From contig NW_003140815.1 in the NCBI RefSeq assembly GCF_000003605.2, forward strand, positions 1,056,390-1,116,253: 59,864 nucleotides of DNA, read 5' to 3'. The translations under genes were made by a program, and so were the position numbers. Source of the DNA: Saccoglossus kowalevskii (Eukaryota > Hemichordata > Enteropneusta > Harrimaniidae). The notes under the pieces were generated by a model. The model worked only from the letters and a program-made list of their open reading frames with translations. It searched no databases and was not told the DNA's origin. Positions 12,546-28,049 of the stretch are shown piece by piece (positions within the stretch are counted from its first letter, which is position 1; each line of letters opens with the position of its first letter).

Positions 12546-14443
12546 CTGCGGCTCCCATAAACCATAATAAAAACATGTTTCCTCGTTAAAAACACACTAA
12601 AATGATGTCAATTTGTTTTTACTTACAGACATCAAAGAGTACCCTGTAAGACACATATCGACATCCATTCTTGCCATAGGAAACAATGGTCAAATGCCAT
12701 AAAACAGACAAAACATTTTATTTTCACTACATTTTAAAGGACCGATTTTCTCTGCGTGAGTACGGTTACCCCATATTTTTAATTTATTTTCTTCATCTTT
12801 GTAACATGGTATATCAAATATGTAAAAATATAGAAAATGACAAGATTTTTCTTTTGTGTGGCGTTCTACCTTAAGTAGAAACTGAATAGATCACGGTTCT
12901 TCGTGCGTCGACTTCGAGTCTGTCTAGCACTATATCCCACTAGTTTTTACTCATTTGATTTGAAATAAAAACTCATTATAACAAATCATTACAATGTAAG
13001 TATATTCAAATTTATGACAGAAAATTATACCTGCCACGCATAGTATGAACGGAAGATCATAGGCCTCGTATAGGTACATTGTGAACACTGAGCTAAAAGG
13101 AGACAATCATAAGCCATTTTCTGTTTTCATTACCTGCAGCTGACAAATCTCTTTGAAAATCAACAAGCACCTTTAAAAATATATTACTGGTTAGACTAGA
13201 TGGAGAAATATTAAAATGTACTAGCTTTATAACTGCTGTTTTGGGTGGTACAATACTCGTACCATAAAAAGAGAAATTCGCGAAATAGAAATGTTTGCAA
13301 ACTAAATTACTGGTATTGGTAGCGTATGGGTTGTTGTATTGGAGTTCAAATCCCACCAATGGTTGAGCACCAAAAAGGGTCCAGAATAAGAAATGCAGTG
13401 TTACAAAACGATAATTTTTCGCGATCATTAAATTATTTTCCATTTTTGTTGTTTTCGGAGATTTCTTTTTATTCATTTCTTCATACTTTAATTTAAAAAC
13501 CAAACAAAAACACAATAAGACTTGTAAGCAAGTCTAAGTCCAAATACAAATATATTCTCTAAATTTAGAAAAGATAGCGAATTAACAATTTTTCTGTAAT
13601 AATTATGAAAAATATTATCGGTGTGCATATGTAATACATTTAGTTATGAATTATTTTGATATACTTCTGATTTTTCTTGTCAAAAGCAGTTGTTTTTAGG
13701 TTTAACCCTCCCAAAACGAAAGAATTTCATAATGTCGAAAAGTCTTTATCGTGAAGGAACTTAAAAAACCGAGCTCTATTTTTGTTTAAAATGATCCTTA
13801 GGTTTGTTGTTTAAAAAGAAAACGTCCGTAGTTGTCGTTAAATGGTACATCCGTATTTTGATTTAGTATAACACAGATATAGGAAACGTATGATAAACAC
13901 AACGAACTTGAACTAAATGTGCATGTCACTGATAACGTATGCATCCACACAGATTTATCGCTACAAACGAAATATATAATAAAATGCAACGGCTATTTTT
14001 ATATTCTGTTTACGTATTTTTCAAATCCATATAATACTGAACCAAATTGACTTTTGCTTTGCCAAATTAACACACACACGTTTAATGTAAAGATGTTCAC
14101 CGTATGCATGATAAATAAGCAGCAGTTGTTGATTTGTAGTGGCCAAAAATAATTCTTCTTTCTTAGTTAGTTGCGTGATGTTTTCATATAAAACTACATG
14201 ATGTTACATGACATATCATTATGCGTTTACTCATTTAGTTCTACAAAGGCATTTATAGCTCGGTATTACATAGATTGAAACAAAATATAAAACAAAATTG
14301 CTGGAAAACGCAGCACACGTTTCTTTACATGACACATAATGTATCACTCTCCGCTCAGAGGGCGTATACTTACACCACGCTTTAAGGTCTCATGCCACTA
14401 ATTAACCAATGGCTGCTCGTAGAGCACACAGGGTACCCCGGAA
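12546..14443. other. Intergenic stretch
   Basis: AT-rich. A 140-codon minus-strand open frame at 13093-13515 has low-complexity composition, no homology I recognise and no flanking gene structure, so I do not call it a gene. Confidence 0.4.
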
Positions 14444-14535
14444 ACTATAATCAACTGTAATACGCAGTCTCTATGAGCGGGGGGGGGGGGTATCGGCTGG
14501 TATCTAGTGTAAGAAATAGACAAGGGATGAAGGCT
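14444..14535 (+). repeat. Dispersed repeat D, copy 1 (poly-G bearing)
   Basis: Matches 47650-47757 in the same orientation and block order: TATAATCAACTGT, a CGC..AGT.TCTATG block, a run of about 12 G, then GGCTGGTATCTAGTGTA and ACAAGGGATGAAGGCT. About 90-105 bp each. Confidence 0.75.
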
Positions 14536-15366
14536 CCAGCCAGCTCACATTTTTTAAACTCGAAAAAACAGACGAAAAGAATAAAAAATAAAATATAAAA
14601 AAAACACCAGGTTGAAGAATATTAGTTGCTCCTTCAAATTTCGCCAAAGCCTTGCCTACATTTTACCGATATCTGCAGAATAAATCAAGAAAACTACACA
14701 AATTGACTTCATTTAGGAATTCCTAACGGTTTGCCCGAACGCACGGCAAAGTTTGGAGGCGTGGCCTGTAAGCATTTGGCAACAACCAATCACAAAACTG
14801 GTTACGAACCACATCGAGGTCACGACTCGGTTAGCCTTGCTCAACTGGTTGGCGGTAGTGAAGTAGGCAAAAAAAAAAGTTTTTTTTTTTTTTTTAATGA
14901 GTGCAGGGTAAAGATGAATTTGGTCAGCAGGAGGGGGAGAATTTTTTTTTCAGGTGGAAGGTAGCTTATGAACAGCTTTTAATTTCCCCTCTTTTCTTTA
15001 TATTAATAAGCATACTTCAAAAGGACCATACAATATATTTTGTCCCAGAGAAATGACTATTTCAATTTATTGCTCGTTGGCTGCATCTGAATTTTGTGTC
15101 ATGTAAGTAGATTGTAGACATGGGGTGCATAGTGTAGTCATGAAATATTTTCTATTTTCAGTGCTTACAGTAAATGTAATTGATCCAAACGTGTATTATT
15201 GTCTGTTACTAGTATCTGTGAAAAGAGGGTTTTACCACAAACCGAGATCAGTTTGCGCAAAGGATTGTGGGATAGTAAAAAACCCTAGTCATTTCGCAAG
15301 GCTTGTCGGGTAGCGGAAGTAGGTGACCCCCAGCAGAGATCGACTAGTCACGCTTTCGAAAGCAAG
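14536..15366 (+). promoter_or_regulatory. Upstream region and probable promoter of the FET gene
   Basis: The 830 bp before the FET start codon contain a GC-box-like GGAGGCGTGGCC (about 14756-14767), a CCAAT box at about 14784-14790, and an ETS/GABP-type CGGAAGT at 15314-15320, about 47 bp before the ATG. No TATA box is evident at the expected place, which fits a housekeeping promoter. Motif reading only; the transcription start is not known. Confidence 0.5.
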
Positions 15367-18300
15367 ATGTCCGCCTCAGCAGATTCACGTAAGTATTTCG
15401 CAAATTTCAACGAAAGTACCACAAAATACGCATAATTTCGGCACATTTTGCTCTGAGTGTTAAAAGAAAATATGCTGGAATGTTTTTGTCTATTTTCATT
15501 ATAGAATAATTCGAAATTCTTGGTGTAAAACGATTCTTTATTTATGGGCTTTTGTGTTTTCAAATCAGCGTGGGCTGCCTGGTAATTTTCCAGACAGCTA
15601 CAAATTCGTGTTTTTATTCGAATCCAGCGATTTTTTAATCATATAGTCAATAAACAGTTTTCATTTATTAAAATGTATTTTCTTATTTCAGAATACGGCC
15701 AATATGGTGGTGCCCAACAGCAGCAGGCTGCAGGGTAAGAAATCACGTACGAGTTCATTGTAGCAACATAAATATTGCCATCGACATTGCTGTAAAAATC
15801 CGTAATACCTTCTACATATAAGTCGGCAAAATGTATTAGAAATTGACAAACGTTTTCCCGTAGTATATTTGAGATTTAGGCCTTGGTAATTTGAATATTG
15901 TTTTCAATCAATTTGTGCCAATCTTGAGCTGTGTAAATTATATACAAGTTTCTGTAATGTTTGATGTGCCATCCGTCTCCGTCCTTGAGATTTCAAGGTT
16001 GAACTCAATCACGGTGGTAACAAATTTTACTTGGCATAGTTGCATCCCCACTTTGTGTAATGTGTCTTATACCTTGCTGAACCCTACAATATTCGCGGGG
16101 TTCTTTAGATTGTGTAGTAACCTTTTCCAACAGAATCCTAAAATCAAATTAGCAGGTCAAGTTTCTTACAATGAAGTAATCTAAATAATATACAACGATG
16201 AAAACTCTGATTTTTCGTTTAAAACCAAAATTTTGGTACAAAGATAATATTTGACTGAGAATATCTTTTTTGTACTGTAGAGCATCTTGTGAAATATTGT
16301 TTTTCCTGATTTATGGCCAAATAAAGGCAAACTTGTGTACTCATTTCATTGTCTTCTGACACAATTACAGTGCGTATGCTGGTTACCAACAACTAGATGC
16401 CCAGCAAGCTACAGGTTATACAGGATATGCACAGGTAAATGATAATTTATTTTAATATATTCTAGATGTTTGTTCATGCAAGTCTTAGTCTGCAGAGTTT
16501 CAAGAAGCAAAAAGCATCTTAAAATAAAGTTACTTTGCCTTTAAATTCTTTTACATGGCTTGTTCAAAACTTGTTTATGCTGATTTCCTATGAAAACAAA
16601 TTTCTTTTGTCAAGAGACAATTGATTTTGTCAGCTTGGGTTGCTGTTGGTGCTATTGTTTCTTTACATACTTGACACTTTCTGTGATGACAAAATATCTT
16701 TCCCCTTAATCGGGCACTGAAAGAGTGAAATGGTTCACACTTGAACACAATTTTACATAATTCTGTAAATAAATCAATGACAGTGTCTTTGTAGCCCTAT
16801 ATATATATACCTATATACATCTCTCTCAGGCTTATGGTCAACAGCAACAGCAGCAACAACCACAGCAGCAACAACCACAGCCACAACAGAGTACTGGTTA
16901 TGACCAAACTGCATATGCTCAGGCAGGAACAAATTATTCACAGCCCGGTGGTAATACTGCCACAGGTGCTGGTGGCTACACTCAACCTGCACAAGCCTAT
17001 GGAACACAACAAGGATATGGTCAAGCTGCACAAGGTAAGCACATTCAGATTACAACCATGCTTGGTATTTTTACATCAAAAAGCAGACTGTTCTTAAGTA
17101 TTTGTCTTGCATCTCCACAAGTCCAAAATTGACGAGTAACTTCTGTAGACCAGAACACAAGTCAAAAAACAGAATATTTTTTTGAGTGTGAGGGAAAAAT
17201 GGTAAGCTTCAAGAAAAAAAATGCATTTATCCTTTTGTGTAACAGTCATAAATTTTACCCATGTTAATAAATATACAATAGTTTTAAGTGACTTTTTGGC
17301 TGCCCTATAATAACACTGAACCTTTTAATCAATGAGGACCATCTTACTAATGATATAATTTCTGGCTTGTACATCTCTATTAATGCTGGTAAGTACATAA
17401 CTAACTGATGCTTTGGCTGATACTTATTTTGTTATCACTTTTTTGTAGGACAAGCAGGGTACAGCCAACCAGCAACAGCAAGTAGTGGGGCATATGGACA
17501 AAATACTGCCCAAGGAATGTATGGGCAATCAGCAAGCACTGGGTATGGTCAAACAGCACAACCATATGGGGATCAAAGTCAACAACAAAGTAGTGGAGTG
17601 AGTAGTGGGAATTATGGTCAAGCAGCTTATGGAGCAGCATCTCAAGGAGGTTATGGACAAAGTGCTAGTCAAGGTTATGGTGGACAACAATCACAAGACC
17701 ATAGTTCTGGTATGTAGTTCCAACTCAATGGTATCTGCATTAACCAATATTAATACACACTTTAACCCAACAAGACTTTTCTTCCAACAGCCATCCCTAG
17801 GTGTACAGTTTTGTGTCTTCATGCGTTAGAAATGTACACAGTTCCATGCTGACAGTTGACAGGCAATTCTTCTAGTTTCAGTAAATTTGGTTTGAAATAC
17901 TGTATACAATTATGTATTTTTTGCAGTTCATCATTTATTAATGTACATTATTATTCATAGCTGGCTGTTTGTATTCATTCTGATGCAAATAAATTTGTAG
18001 TAAGATACCATTAACATTTTTCAGCTTGGGAAGTCTTGTCCTTATATTTAAAGTGATCATTTTCACATTCATGTCTGTTCGTGTCAGCTATCTTTCTTTT
18101 CCTATAGTTCTTGGTGAGCAGGCCAGGGGTGATTTCCTGAGTGTCGTTTTACTGTTTTTTAAATCTTGTGCTATTTCTTTCAACTAGGTGGTTACGGACA
18201 ATCTGGGGACCAAATGTACGGTAATTTAGGTGGCTATGGTGGTTCCAGTCAAGGTGTGTCTACAAGTACTATGTCTTTATCCTGTGGTTGTCAACACTAG

Positions 18301-21300
18301 TATATACATAGATAATTACTGAGATTGTTTGCTATTTCTGTACCTTTAATTAGAGGAAATCACAAATGTATTTTATTAAGTGGTGGTATTACAAATTTGG
18401 TATAATGGCAAATTTCAATGAAAATGTGGTAAATATAAAAATCAAATTGCCTCGGAAATGTGTACAGCTGTAGCTAATTAGTAAGGTATGCATTGATTTA
18501 TTGATTTAAGAAAACATTCCACTGCAACCCTAGTTATTTCTTATGAAGTAATGCAATATACACAACTAGTACCACAATAGCATCTGTGTTAAATAAACCA
18601 GTGTTAATTTGAGTTGTAATACTCGTGTATAATCTTATGATTCTACATCAAGTTTGGTTTGCTTTTTAAACTGCCTGGAGCTAAACTATGTGATGCTTTG
18701 AGGTGAGAATTTGAAACAGTATGAAGACATGGCATTTTTCTTGTAAAACTAACCAAGTTGTACCTCCGTGTATAGTTCAGTATATTGCAAGCTAGGGATG
18801 GAATTGAAAATTGTAAAAATTAATTATGTGATCCACTTAGCCTGTGTATGCATGATATTTTGTCACGAATTAAAATGGAACATAAACTAATGTAATACAT
18901 CTATACCCTAACTTCATTTTCTCCCATGCAAGCCAGTTGGTATGTGGTAGATGATCAATACAGACATTGTGTCTTGTGCCCATTGTGAACACAATAGAAA
19001 AGGTTTTGCTCCCAGGTATGTGTGTACATTCTCAATGATCTTGGCTTTAACCTGGATTGTTTTGGTTTTGACAGGTGGTGGTGGTGGTGGTTATCAGCAG
19101 CAAGATTATCGTGGTTCACGTGGTGGAGGAAGAGGCAGAGGTAGTTTTGGGTAAGTGTCTTCTTATTTTTGAATTACTGCTGCTGAGATATTCATTTGAT
19201 GGATGGAATAGTCAGAGTTGTTTTAGAACACAATTTGGTTATATATCACATTGCGGAATGCAAATCTTTGATATTTCTCATGCCTATTGTTATTTAAGGT
19301 GTTAATAATATAACTAATCAATATTGTTTTGCTAGCACAACAGATTGATTTTTTTTCAAAAATTGTAATTTGTATAAAACAGGGTTTTTAAGAATTGTAT
19401 TGAGTGTGGGTTTTCATATTATCACTAACAGAACATTTACTAGCAGTAATTATTTATAAAACTTGTGGGGGGTTAGTTTAGGCTTCAATTTTCATGCTGT
19501 AATTTTCAAAAATTATAATGCTTGATGAACAGTGTTTTGTGGGTAGACCTGCACTTGTTGGGTAGATGTGCAATTTTGTGATTCTCTATTGTTTTTGCCA
19601 AGATGCTTATTTGCTTTTTGTGTGGGGAGAACTCTGCTACGTATTGAATGTGTGGTTGTTAGGAACATTTATTTGTTACCGCTTTTATCATTGCTTTCCA
19701 TCATTGCAAATCAGAGGTACCACTTCTTGACCAATATAACACCATCAAATATGAGATGGTGAATGAATTTAAGTGAGCCACCTAAATCGAGCTAGATTTG
19801 TAATCAATAGACACTCCCAGTGTTGGGAGGTGTAGTTTGACTTTGGGGAATTAAAGTTGCATCATAAGACCCTCCAGTAATCACAGAATAAAATAAGTGA
19901 AGTTAGAGCATGATTTTTAGGCTTTCTGGGAGTGATGTTTACATATTTGCAAAGTTGTAATGCAGCTTCAGCAAAAACAGTGGCATTCATTTTGCCCAAA
20001 ATATTAATATGTCAAGTTGAATGACTCGTGCTACATTTGCTACCGTGACTTGGTACAATGATCACCAAATATTTACACTGATAAAAAACCAGAACACATA
20101 TTTAGCAATAGCAACAAAGCAAGGCAAATTATTTTGCATTGGAATGACTGGTTCTTGCCAATCAGGTGTAAATCAATGTAAACACATCCTTTATCATAAT
20201 TTGTGAGTGTTATTCATGTGTATATTTTTGTCGGCAAGTCATCAAATCTTGCACAAATACCAGATTTTCTTGTTCATAGCTAGTTGCACTATAAACCATT
20301 GTATTAAAGAGTTTAAAGTTCAGAGGCATAAATGCGGTTGCATCAATGCCATGAGTTAGCCACAGTATCTTTCATTTTATTATTCATACACACTTTCATA
20401 AACTTTTGCCTTGAAAATGATTGCCCCAACTTAAAAGTTCAAGCACTAGTATTTATCTCTTCATGTCAAGTATAATAAACTTAGATTCAACCAAGAGGCC
20501 AGTCTTTGATAACAAATATATTTCTTGTAGTATTGTCACTTTTAGATAAGGGCTTAAATAAGGGTATGTGAAGGACAAGTAATGTCCTTGCATTATTCAG
20601 GAAAATACCAAGGTTTCATAAAGTTTACAAAATTGTATAAATGGGAAGATGAACAGTTTGAGAGATTACACAACTTTATGTGTTATATTTATGATAAAAT
20701 TTTCTAAAAGGGTAATGATACATCATCACAAGTGTAATTATTTTTCAGTTCTTAACGTATGCACTTTAAGTACAATGTAATTTTCCAAGGTTGTCAAAAT
20801 GTGTTACCCAGTCTTGAAATGATGGGTATCAATTACTATGCTTAGTTGAAATATGTGGGTTCAAAAACTGCATTTACTTTGGGGTAAGAAAGGGGCTATA
20901 AGTATTCATTTTACAAGTATCTGTGTGTTGAGACAGAAACTACAATGTAGTTTCAAACCACTGTTTATACAGAAGTGAACCATTCTAAGAAGAATTATGC
21001 AATCAAAACAGAACACTTGGTGTAACTGTCTGGTTCAAATAGTATACCAACAAAACAAGTTAAGCCACCATACAATGTCCTAAAAGACCGGTCGCTGTCT
21101 GATGAATTATAGAAGACTGATTTTACAGTACAGGCTCATACTGAGATTATGGAAATTGAAGGAATTAGAGGCAAAGCTGATCCCAATACCAATCTATGTT
21201 CAAAACTGGACATAGGATGACATACTTTTTTTCACATGACCTCTGGTTGGACATGAACAGCAGAGTAACCCCTAACAGTCGCTAATATTTGTGTATACAA

Positions 21301-24300
21301 CATTGCTGCAAATTCAGCTATCCTCAATTTGGGCAAAGTAGCTTTTTGTACAAAATGACACTAATTTACATTTGTACCTCAGATGGTTGAGATAAAGTTA
21401 TCCCAAAATTTGTTTCTTGAAAATGTTGGTACAGTTGTAAAGACACATGGTAAAACTGTCACTGATTTTAAATGATAAATCACAAATTGGCTTTCACATG
21501 GGAATGCTTCTGACTACTAACGAGGGTTATCATATTATGCACACTTTTATGGTAACCATTTTTAGTTGTTCAACATTTTTTTTGTTCACTTGGGATAATA
21601 AAAATTGTCAGATGTTTGAAAATTTAAATACTGTATTTGCTCTAAAAGTAGCGTATATGATTATTTAACCACTATCCATTTTACAATTTAAAGGCGTTGC
21701 TGTGGTCAAAGTATTATTTTAAGGATTCAGTGTACAACGGCAATTTTTAGTTTATATATGCCACTATAAGAACAAATATAGTATATGTTGTCAAATAAAC
21801 TACAGTCAATTAATATTGGCCTGTTAGCAAAATTGTAGTTAGTATAAATTGTGAATTAAACCAATTAGTGATTAATTTGCATCCAGCTAGTTATTTTGTT
21901 GTCATGTCCATCCAGGTGTCATTATTTCCTTGCTTTGTGATATTTAACATTCAGCTTTGCTTCATGAGCTTTGTTTCAGTGATCTACTATAGTTAACCAC
22001 CAAATTGTTTTACAGGATTGTTGTGGGGAGTGTACACAGAAAATAATTGAGCCAGAGCAAAATTGAACATTTTCCATTCTGACCTTAATACTTAAAAACT
22101 ACACCATGTCCAAGAGTGGTCTAAATTGCCTTATCAGTTATGCATTTGTGTTCTCATTATCTCTGCACACTCTACTCTTAAAATAACTGTTTCGAGTTGA
22201 TAAGGATTCAGTAAAAAGTCTGGCAACTGGCATTCTCCATAAAGTCAATATGCATCTACTTGATTTAAACATTATTTAAGAACTTGGCTCAAAGTGTGAA
22301 TTTTTTTTTTTTTGCGATCGCCTAAACATGGTGATGGCTTTGTACCCTGTTTCGAACATGTGGAGAACACTTGGCCTTGCTTGAACTGAATTCATATTGA
22401 GTATATACAAGATTATGGATCTCTGAAAAGGAGTTATTGTAGTGTCCAATGAATAATACAACTTATAAAATTCTTGTAACTCGTTTGGTCTTAAAAATGT
22501 TGCTTGCTACAATTCTCCTTGGATAGTGGTAATCAAAGCAAGTTGTCGCATCATGTATTTGTCCTTAAGTGAGCCTGTCTCATTGTGTCGCCTGTACTGT
22601 AATAAGTCTAAACGACGAAAACGTAAATGGTTATTGATTTACCCTCCTACTATAGTGACAGAAGCGGAGGTGGTGGAGGTGGCTACAATAAGGGTTTTTC
22701 TGGTGGTAAGTTCATTTATCAAATAATCATACCTGGATAATCCAGTTGTTAATACATCAGTGTTTTTGGTAGTATTACCACAGTGTCTGTCCCATAGTGT
22801 TCTACAATCAGTTCTCGATATAACTACTAGGGGTGGGGACCATCTGTGGTTTTCACATTAGGTTGAAATTTCAAGGCATAGTTTAATAAAACAGGGTTTT
22901 TAGCACTGCTGTCAGTGAGCGGGCTGTTTTAATTTTAAAAAAAAAGTATGTGAAAGTAGTTTTGTTGAAAAGAGTATTGAAGTGTTGGGTTTTAAACTAC
23001 ACTATCATTCTAATATGCTAACGTTTTCCAGTGCTGCTCATAGGAAGTTGTAAAGGGTGTCCATTGCCAAGTTGTATGTAGTTGGATCAACTTTAAATAA
23101 AGGTACAATTTTTTTAAAAGAAAAATGCTTGTTGAATACATGCAAGGGGATGGTCTTGACAACTCAACATGGCTGTTTAAGGACAATATACACGCGCAAA
23201 CGTACAAGGTATTAGACAAGTGGTCTACAAAATGTTTTAATATACAGGTATTAGATACTATGTTATAAAATGGCAAGAGTCTCTGGTCTCAAATGCATAT
23301 TCAGCAGCTTGCGTGTGGCACACAAGACTGTTGTTGTATTGTTAAAACATTGAATTCACTAGGCAAAAATTATTTTATGCATGCACATTTCTGTTAAGGT
23401 AAACTATAAATTGAGCAAGTGAAAACATAATTTCTGAATAATTTTTACACATTTTTGAACAGTGAATGGGTTACTAGTGAGTTTAAAGGCATTTCCTTTT
23501 ACGTTAAGCAAAAGATTGTCAAAATATTTAATCAGTTTTCTATAAAATACATGCTGGGATATAGAACATTTAAAACAGATTTGATATTTCTATTAAGTAG
23601 ACGGGGTATACAAAGTTAAAACTAGTAATGACGTAATAAGGTAATGCGTACACTACTGACTACGAAGTAAAAGTGGCTTTGCAAATGGCGATATGTTCAC
23701 AGGGGCAGTTTCTCTAGACGTATAGATGGCTCGTGCTCAGAATGATGCAGTACTTTCTGCTGTATGGACATTTTATTGAAGACTGAAGGCCAGACTTGTG
23801 TAATGCTGAAAATAATCTTGATGATGGAACATTTGATGCTCGAGGAGCAAGGAAGAACAAAGACAATGTCTAAAAACTGTCAGAATTTAATCAAATTAAG
23901 GATCTCGCGAATGATTCGTCATGAACAAGTCTTGAATATTGCAAACCAGAGTGCCTGAAATGTCTTAGAGTACAATGTGCACTAACAATCAACCCGCCTG
24001 AAAAAACTATTGTATTGTCCATGTTGGGTAAATTCAAAGCAAACTTTCTAATCGGTCGTACAAATTAGGGTTTTGCACACAACAAAGGTTTATTTATTTT
24101 TAACACAAGACCAAACTTGTTCTTGTATTAGTAACTTCAAGTGAATTGAAAACATTGATGGTAAACACAGCGCAACGAAAAATGCGCTGAGCTAGTTTTA
24201 TTGCACACGTCTTAATATACTGAAATATTGGTGTAGATCAAGTGTACTTTACAAATATTTTAAAAGGTGCTGCATTTTATGCAGGGATCCATCTATGACT

Positions 24301-27052
24301 TCCTTTTAGAGCAGCACTGAAGGGTATTGTTTTTAACTAAGTGAGATATTAGTGAAATAGTTAAACTAAGCATTGGGAAAGATTCCCGGTAAATGGGTGT
24401 AATACAACTTTGGTATGCCTCTGCTTTCAACCCTAATGTGTTAGCGTATATTACAAATTTGCATGGTTAACATGTACACACAGTATAACCGTTGAAGGTA
24501 AGTTGGTAGTAGTTGCACTGATACAGTGTCTGTACATGCTGCTGGTATGAAAACAATGTTACTGAGGTGGGAAGCAGATATTATGGGTCTCGCCAAAATC
24601 TTGAAGTATTTAATTTTTATTCGTGTTTTTTGTATGAAGAAAAATAGACTAGAAAGTTAATAATTTGGGGAACAAGAATCCAGTTGGGTTACATGGTTTT
24701 AAATGCTGTAAAATAATGTTTATTTGTGATGTATTGTTCAGTGTTAATAATACCACAACCTTCTTTGTTAGTTTTACATTTATTCTGGCTAAAAAGCAGC
24801 GAAAACTAATAGAATGTTTGAATCATTGCAGATGGGCACGTTTGGTTTAGTTCTGGTGAAACAATTACTACTACATGCATTGGCTGACGCATCATTTTTA
24901 GAAACTAAACATGATTTATGTTATTATTCCGTAGGTAGTGGATATGGAAGTAGCAGTGGCGGCGGCGGCGGTGGTTCATATGGTTCCGGTAAGTTGGCAT
25001 CAGCTTGTATAGCATTCGCAGTGATTGTGTTAACACAAAAGGTCCCACTTAAGATGCAGATACAAAATTGTCAATAGCTCAATGCTCATCACAAATGGTA
25101 TTGCATGGTATTTACATTTAAAAAGATTGAAACAAAGCTTTTAAAACATGCACGTCTATTTTCGAACATTAGTCTTTCCTGGTGTTTTATTTTGTTTTTC
25201 TGTCATTGACGACTATTCAAGAATACATTGTGACTAATGGGTTAACTTCATTTCAGCTAAGCTTTTATCAATGTAAAGTGTTGATGTTTCTTCAATATTA
25301 ATATTTTTACTACAAATTTCCTGATTAAAAAAAAATCATGCAGTTTCCCCAACCCGAATGCCAAGAGCATACTGCAATATTGGTAAATCTCTTAGCCATT
25401 CAGCGAGGTCACTGAACTCTGATATTTGAAAATATCAGGCCGAAAAATGTTTCTCATCAACTTGTGTACAGGGAAAAAAACATGGTGAATATCGTATTGC
25501 ATCGAGTGTTTGTCTAAAAACATGGCTTAGGATGAAACTAAGCTAGATTTCATTTGAATTTCATAACAATCCAACAAATTAATTTTGATATGTCATTATA
25601 ATCATACCAATAATCTACAATTGCAACCACTCAAGAACAAGTTAAACCTAGCATGACCGGATTGCGCTAGTAATACCAACATTGTTTTGTTTGACTAACT
25701 TTTCAACAATTCGCGTCAACTTTTAAGGCCTTCCACTATTCCCCGACGCCTAAATTAGAGTATGGTAGTTGTAATGTTACTAAACGATGTTCTCATTTAT
25801 TAGGTGCATTAATGGAGCAACAACACGACACTGTATTTGTAAGTGGATTGTTAAAGACAGTAACTGAAGAGCAACTGGCTGAACATTTTGGTCAGATTGG
25901 CGTGATCAAGGTAAGTTAAATGATACATTACTTATGATTGACCTAACCAGTAATGTGAGGTTTCCCAAGAGAAAAAAAAGGTTATAATTTAGCTGTATTA
26001 TCCAAAATTGTACAAAAGAACCCTCTAACTTGTACAATTATGTACTTTGACATTAGTGTTTCTTTTATCTAGAATGATAGGCGGACGAATAAACCGAAGA
26101 TTTGGATGTATATGAACAAAGAAACTGGTGAACCCAAAGGTGAATGTACAATCACATATGATGATGCGAGTGCAGCGAAAGCAGCAATTGAATGGTTCAA
26201 TGGTAGGTTGTAATTCATTGTCTGTTTCCAAGCTGTATAGACAAAAACCTGTTCATAACTACCTTACTTTCAAAGTTTTCTTTTGGTTAGCATACATATT
26301 TTTTGACTTGTGATTAATTTTAATCGAAATCTTGATTAACAACAGTAGCACATTTTCATGAACCCATCGTTTCATCTTTACAGGCAAACCTTTGGCCGGT
26401 AATGGTCCAGAGATTAAAGTGGAATTTGCCCAGAGAAAGGCATGGCAACCTGGTGGTGGTGGTGGTGGTGGCGGCGGCGGCGGTGGTGGTGGTGGCCGTG
26501 GACGTGGTGGTATGTTAAGCTTTATTGCACATTATACAATTCTGATATTCTTGGAACAGAAAATAGTTTATATAGCACCTGTAACAAATTTATTCAAAAT
26601 CTAGCTGGATGCTTGGTTCAAGTCCAAGTGTTCACAACAATTTATTAGTAAACTTGGAATTAGTCGTTTGTAATTGCTTTATACTCATCTCAATAAATTT
26701 GAATTTATCAGGTGATAGAGGCCGTGGTGGATTCCGAGGTGGCCGTGGAGGCGATCGCGGTGGTGATCGTGGATTCCGTGGTGATAGAGGTGATAGAGAT
26801 GGCGGTGGCGCTCCAAGAGATGGTGATTGGCAATGTAATAATGAGTAAGTTAACAATTAATTCTAAATATGTTATTTAATTGAAATTCGAATCTTCAGTC
26901 AAAACTGTATAGCTATCTATCACCCATGGGATTTTGACTGGTATGAAGGTTGAATTACTGTCTTATGGATTGACAACTCGTACATTTGAGATTGTGAAAG
27001 TGGCCACTTTAGCAGATGGTCTTTATAGTTACTATGGTCACACATGTTTGAC

Positions 27053-27117
<65 letters not shown>

Positions 27118-27984
27118 TATATTTTATGGAAACAATAGGTGACCAAAGCAGGATTCAAGCATGATTTCGTGGTTTTCTCTTGAATGTATATTAATGACAT
27201 TATATAATAAAATATTACTATGACACCAGAACTTAATTTTTTCTCTGAACCAGAGTTGTCAAATGAATTGCTACAGTTAACACAAAATCCCATTCTACCT
27301 GTCTCTTTAAATTTCCTAGTGTATTGCACTTTCTGTCTTTGTATTGTGATATAATCTTGCATAGGCTCCTCTTCTTGCTCCCAGAACGTAGCAAAGACAG
27401 TTTTATTTAGTCCTGGTCCAAAAATTACTCCTTTGCCTTCTTGGGCATAAGCAGTATATGTGCGCAAAATGGCATTCTGCACCGCCACTGGTACAATTTA
27501 TGAATGAATACACTAAGTATCAGTCTGTGTATTTACGTAAACATGTTTGTTGCCATGATGCTCAACTTGCTGTATTATTTTTCTCTCTTCAGTGGATGCA
27601 AGAATTCTAACTTTGCGTGGAGACATCAGTGTAATCTGTGTGGAGCGTCCAGACCCGATGGCATGGGTGGTAAGTATATTCCTTTTTTGTCTCCATAAAT
27701 CTTGACACATTGCCAGCGATAAAAGCTCCATGCAAGATTTATTGAGCACAAACAATGGAGATCAGTTTTCATTGTCTGTTTTCAGATCACTACATTAATC
27801 AAAATTGGATTTATGTTGCTATCAATTTTCTAGCAGTGATTTCATGCCACAATTTAATTACATAATGGGTGTATGAAAATAAACTCGATACTGTATTGTA
27901 TTGTGGATATATATATATATATATGTATATATGTATATATGTATATATGTATATATATGTATATATGTATATATGTATATATAT

Positions 27985-28049
<65 letters not shown>

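Noticed and set aside
13285-13365. tRNA-like A and B box sequences (TAGCGTATGGG and GAGTTCAAATCCC), possibly a SINE head
   Set aside because: The boxes are only about 11 nt apart, too close for a tRNA-derived promoter, and no cloverleaf forms.
13093-13515. 140-codon minus-strand open frame
   Set aside because: It has no motif, no gene context and low-complexity ends. A long frame can arise by chance in a window this size.
26632-26856. Pro/Ser/Arg-rich minus-strand open frame
   Set aside because: It is the antisense shadow of the FET RGG2 exon.
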